Of a stretch of 41,643 nt of DNA, positions 40,988 through 41,643 are shown in pieces. The stretch is from the NCBI GenBank assembly GCA_021842405.1, contig JAKBZR010000021.1, positions 1 through 41,643 of the forward strand, read 5' to 3'. The notes under the pieces were generated by a model, which was not told where the DNA came from, ran no database searches, and saw nothing but the letters and a program-made list of their open reading frames with translations. The stretch is from a bacterium. Its GTDB lineage: Bacteria; Armatimonadota; Chthonomonadetes; Chthonomonadales; JAMCWF01. The first letter of the stretch is position 1; every line of letters starts with the position of its first letter. Made by a program: the position numbers and the translations under genes.

Positions 40988-41643
40988 GTGCTGAATCATA
41001 AGAAAAGCATCATACTCTGCTGTTTGGTAATCGGGTGGTTCGGCTTGCTGATTGGTTGCGGCAGAAGTTCCGTCAATGCAAAGGCACCGGCAGGCGCGAG
41101 CACCATGAATGCTTCGGCAGAAGTGAAAAATAGGGGCGGATTGCAGCCCGGTGCTCCCTGGCCGATGTTCCACGACAATGTGCGCCACACCGGGTTGAGT
41201 CCTTATGTCGGCTCTCAGACCGGCAGCCTGAAATGGAAGTTCCAAACGGGGGGTAAGATCTTCGGCTCATCACCGGTGATCGGTTCAGACGGCACCGTCT
41301 ATATCGGGTCAGGGGATGACTACCTTTACGCCCTCAACCCGGACGGCAGCCTGAGGTGGAGGTTCAAAACGGGGGATTGGATCTCCTCCTCACCGGTGAT
41401 CGGCGCGGATGGCACCGTCTACGTTGGGTCATTGGACGATTACCTTTACGCCCTCAACCCGGACGGCGGCCTGAAGTGGAAGTTCAAAACGGAGAATTTG
41501 ATCGAATCCTCACCGGCGATCGGCGCGGATGGCACCGTCTACGTTGGGTCATTGGACGATTACCTTTACGCCCTCAACCCGGACGGCAGCCTGAAGTGGA
41601 AGCTCAAAACGGGGTTTTGGATCGAATCCTCCTCACCGGCGAT
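40988..41643 (+). CDS. PQQ-type beta-propeller lipoprotein (partial)
   Basis: An open frame from a GTG with AAGGAGG 9 bases upstream that runs off the right edge after 218 codons. The N-terminus is a lipoprotein signal (SIILCCLVIGWFGLLIGC, lipobox LIGC). After WPMFHDNVRHTGLS, typical of PQQ-like beta-propeller proteins, come tandem 40-residue blades of the kind SSPVIGADGTVYVGSLDDYLYALNPDGSLKWKF. At least three full blades and part of a fourth are present, some identical over 60 bases at DNA level. Such proteins are surface-anchored scaffolds or enzymes; no catalytic domain is visible yet. A TCC insertion adds a serine to the last blade. Confidence 0.88.
   Translation, partial: MLNHKKSIILCCLVIGWFGLLIGCGRSSVNAKAPAGASTMNASAEVKNRGGLQPGAPWPMFHDNVRHTGLSPYVGSQTGSLKWKFQTGGKIFGSSPVIGSDGTVYIGSGDDYLYALNPDGSLRWRFKTGDWISSSPVIGADGTVYVGSLDDYLYALNPDGGLKWKFKTENLIESSPAIGADGTVYVGSLDDYLYALNPDGSLKWKLKTGFWIESSSPA

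Overview
The window looks like a chromosomal segment of a free-living bacterium. It has moderate G+C, frequent GTG and TTG starts, strong purine-rich ribosome binding sites, and many short intergenic repeats. The mix of a ClpC-McsA-McsB protein-quality-control set with DUF4091, GH44, Gfo/Idh/MocA and PQQ-type beta-propeller proteins fits Armatimonadota or a neighbouring deep-branching lineage. That placement is an inference from gene content. No rRNA, tRNA or CRISPR array was recognised.

Left edge (1-4786, minus strand): a signalling cluster of a soluble GAF-GAF-PAS histidine kinase, an NtrC-type AAA+ response regulator that ends before any DNA-binding domain, and a second response regulator that runs off the window and seems to continue into a YcgR/PilZ-N-like domain. 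Positions 4859-5455 hold two copies of a short inverted-repeat element, one interrupted by a fragment of an IS481-like insertion sequence.

5535-10335 (plus): an aromatic amino acid block, hisC (probably an aromatic-type aminotransferase), aroF, tyrA and aroA, with another repeat copy between aroF and tyrA. 10549-12294 (minus): a Gfo/Idh/MocA oxidoreductase, a zinc-ribbon membrane protein and a YbjQ-type protein.

12.7-25.1 kb (plus): an exopolysaccharide operon. Behind a candidate sigma-54 promoter lie a possible small ORF, a Wzz-type chain-length protein, a CpsD/CapB-type ATPase, a processive GT2 with a QRRRW motif, a WecG-type transferase fused to two STAS domains, a 45-residue membrane peptide, a hexapeptide acyltransferase, a GH44 lipoprotein, a Wzy-type polymerase, a GT2, an AT-rich GT87-like transferase and a decayed GT2. 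Flippase and initiating phosphosugar transferase are not in the window. The layout suggests synthesis, trimming and acetylation of a polymer, possibly a beta-glycan.

25.1-39.8 kb (minus): an esterase-like hydrolase, class II aldolase and sucD in one run; clpC, mcsB, mcsA and ilvE in another; a large DUF4091 protein; an M50-like membrane protease; and the overlapping pair rimI-tsaD. mcsB lacks an ATG, GTG or TTG start at the position its family requires.

Right edge (39.8-41.6 kb): more than 1 kb without genes, built from at least four repeat families, followed by a good sigma-70 promoter and a lipoprotein made of nearly identical 40-residue beta-propeller repeats that runs off the window.
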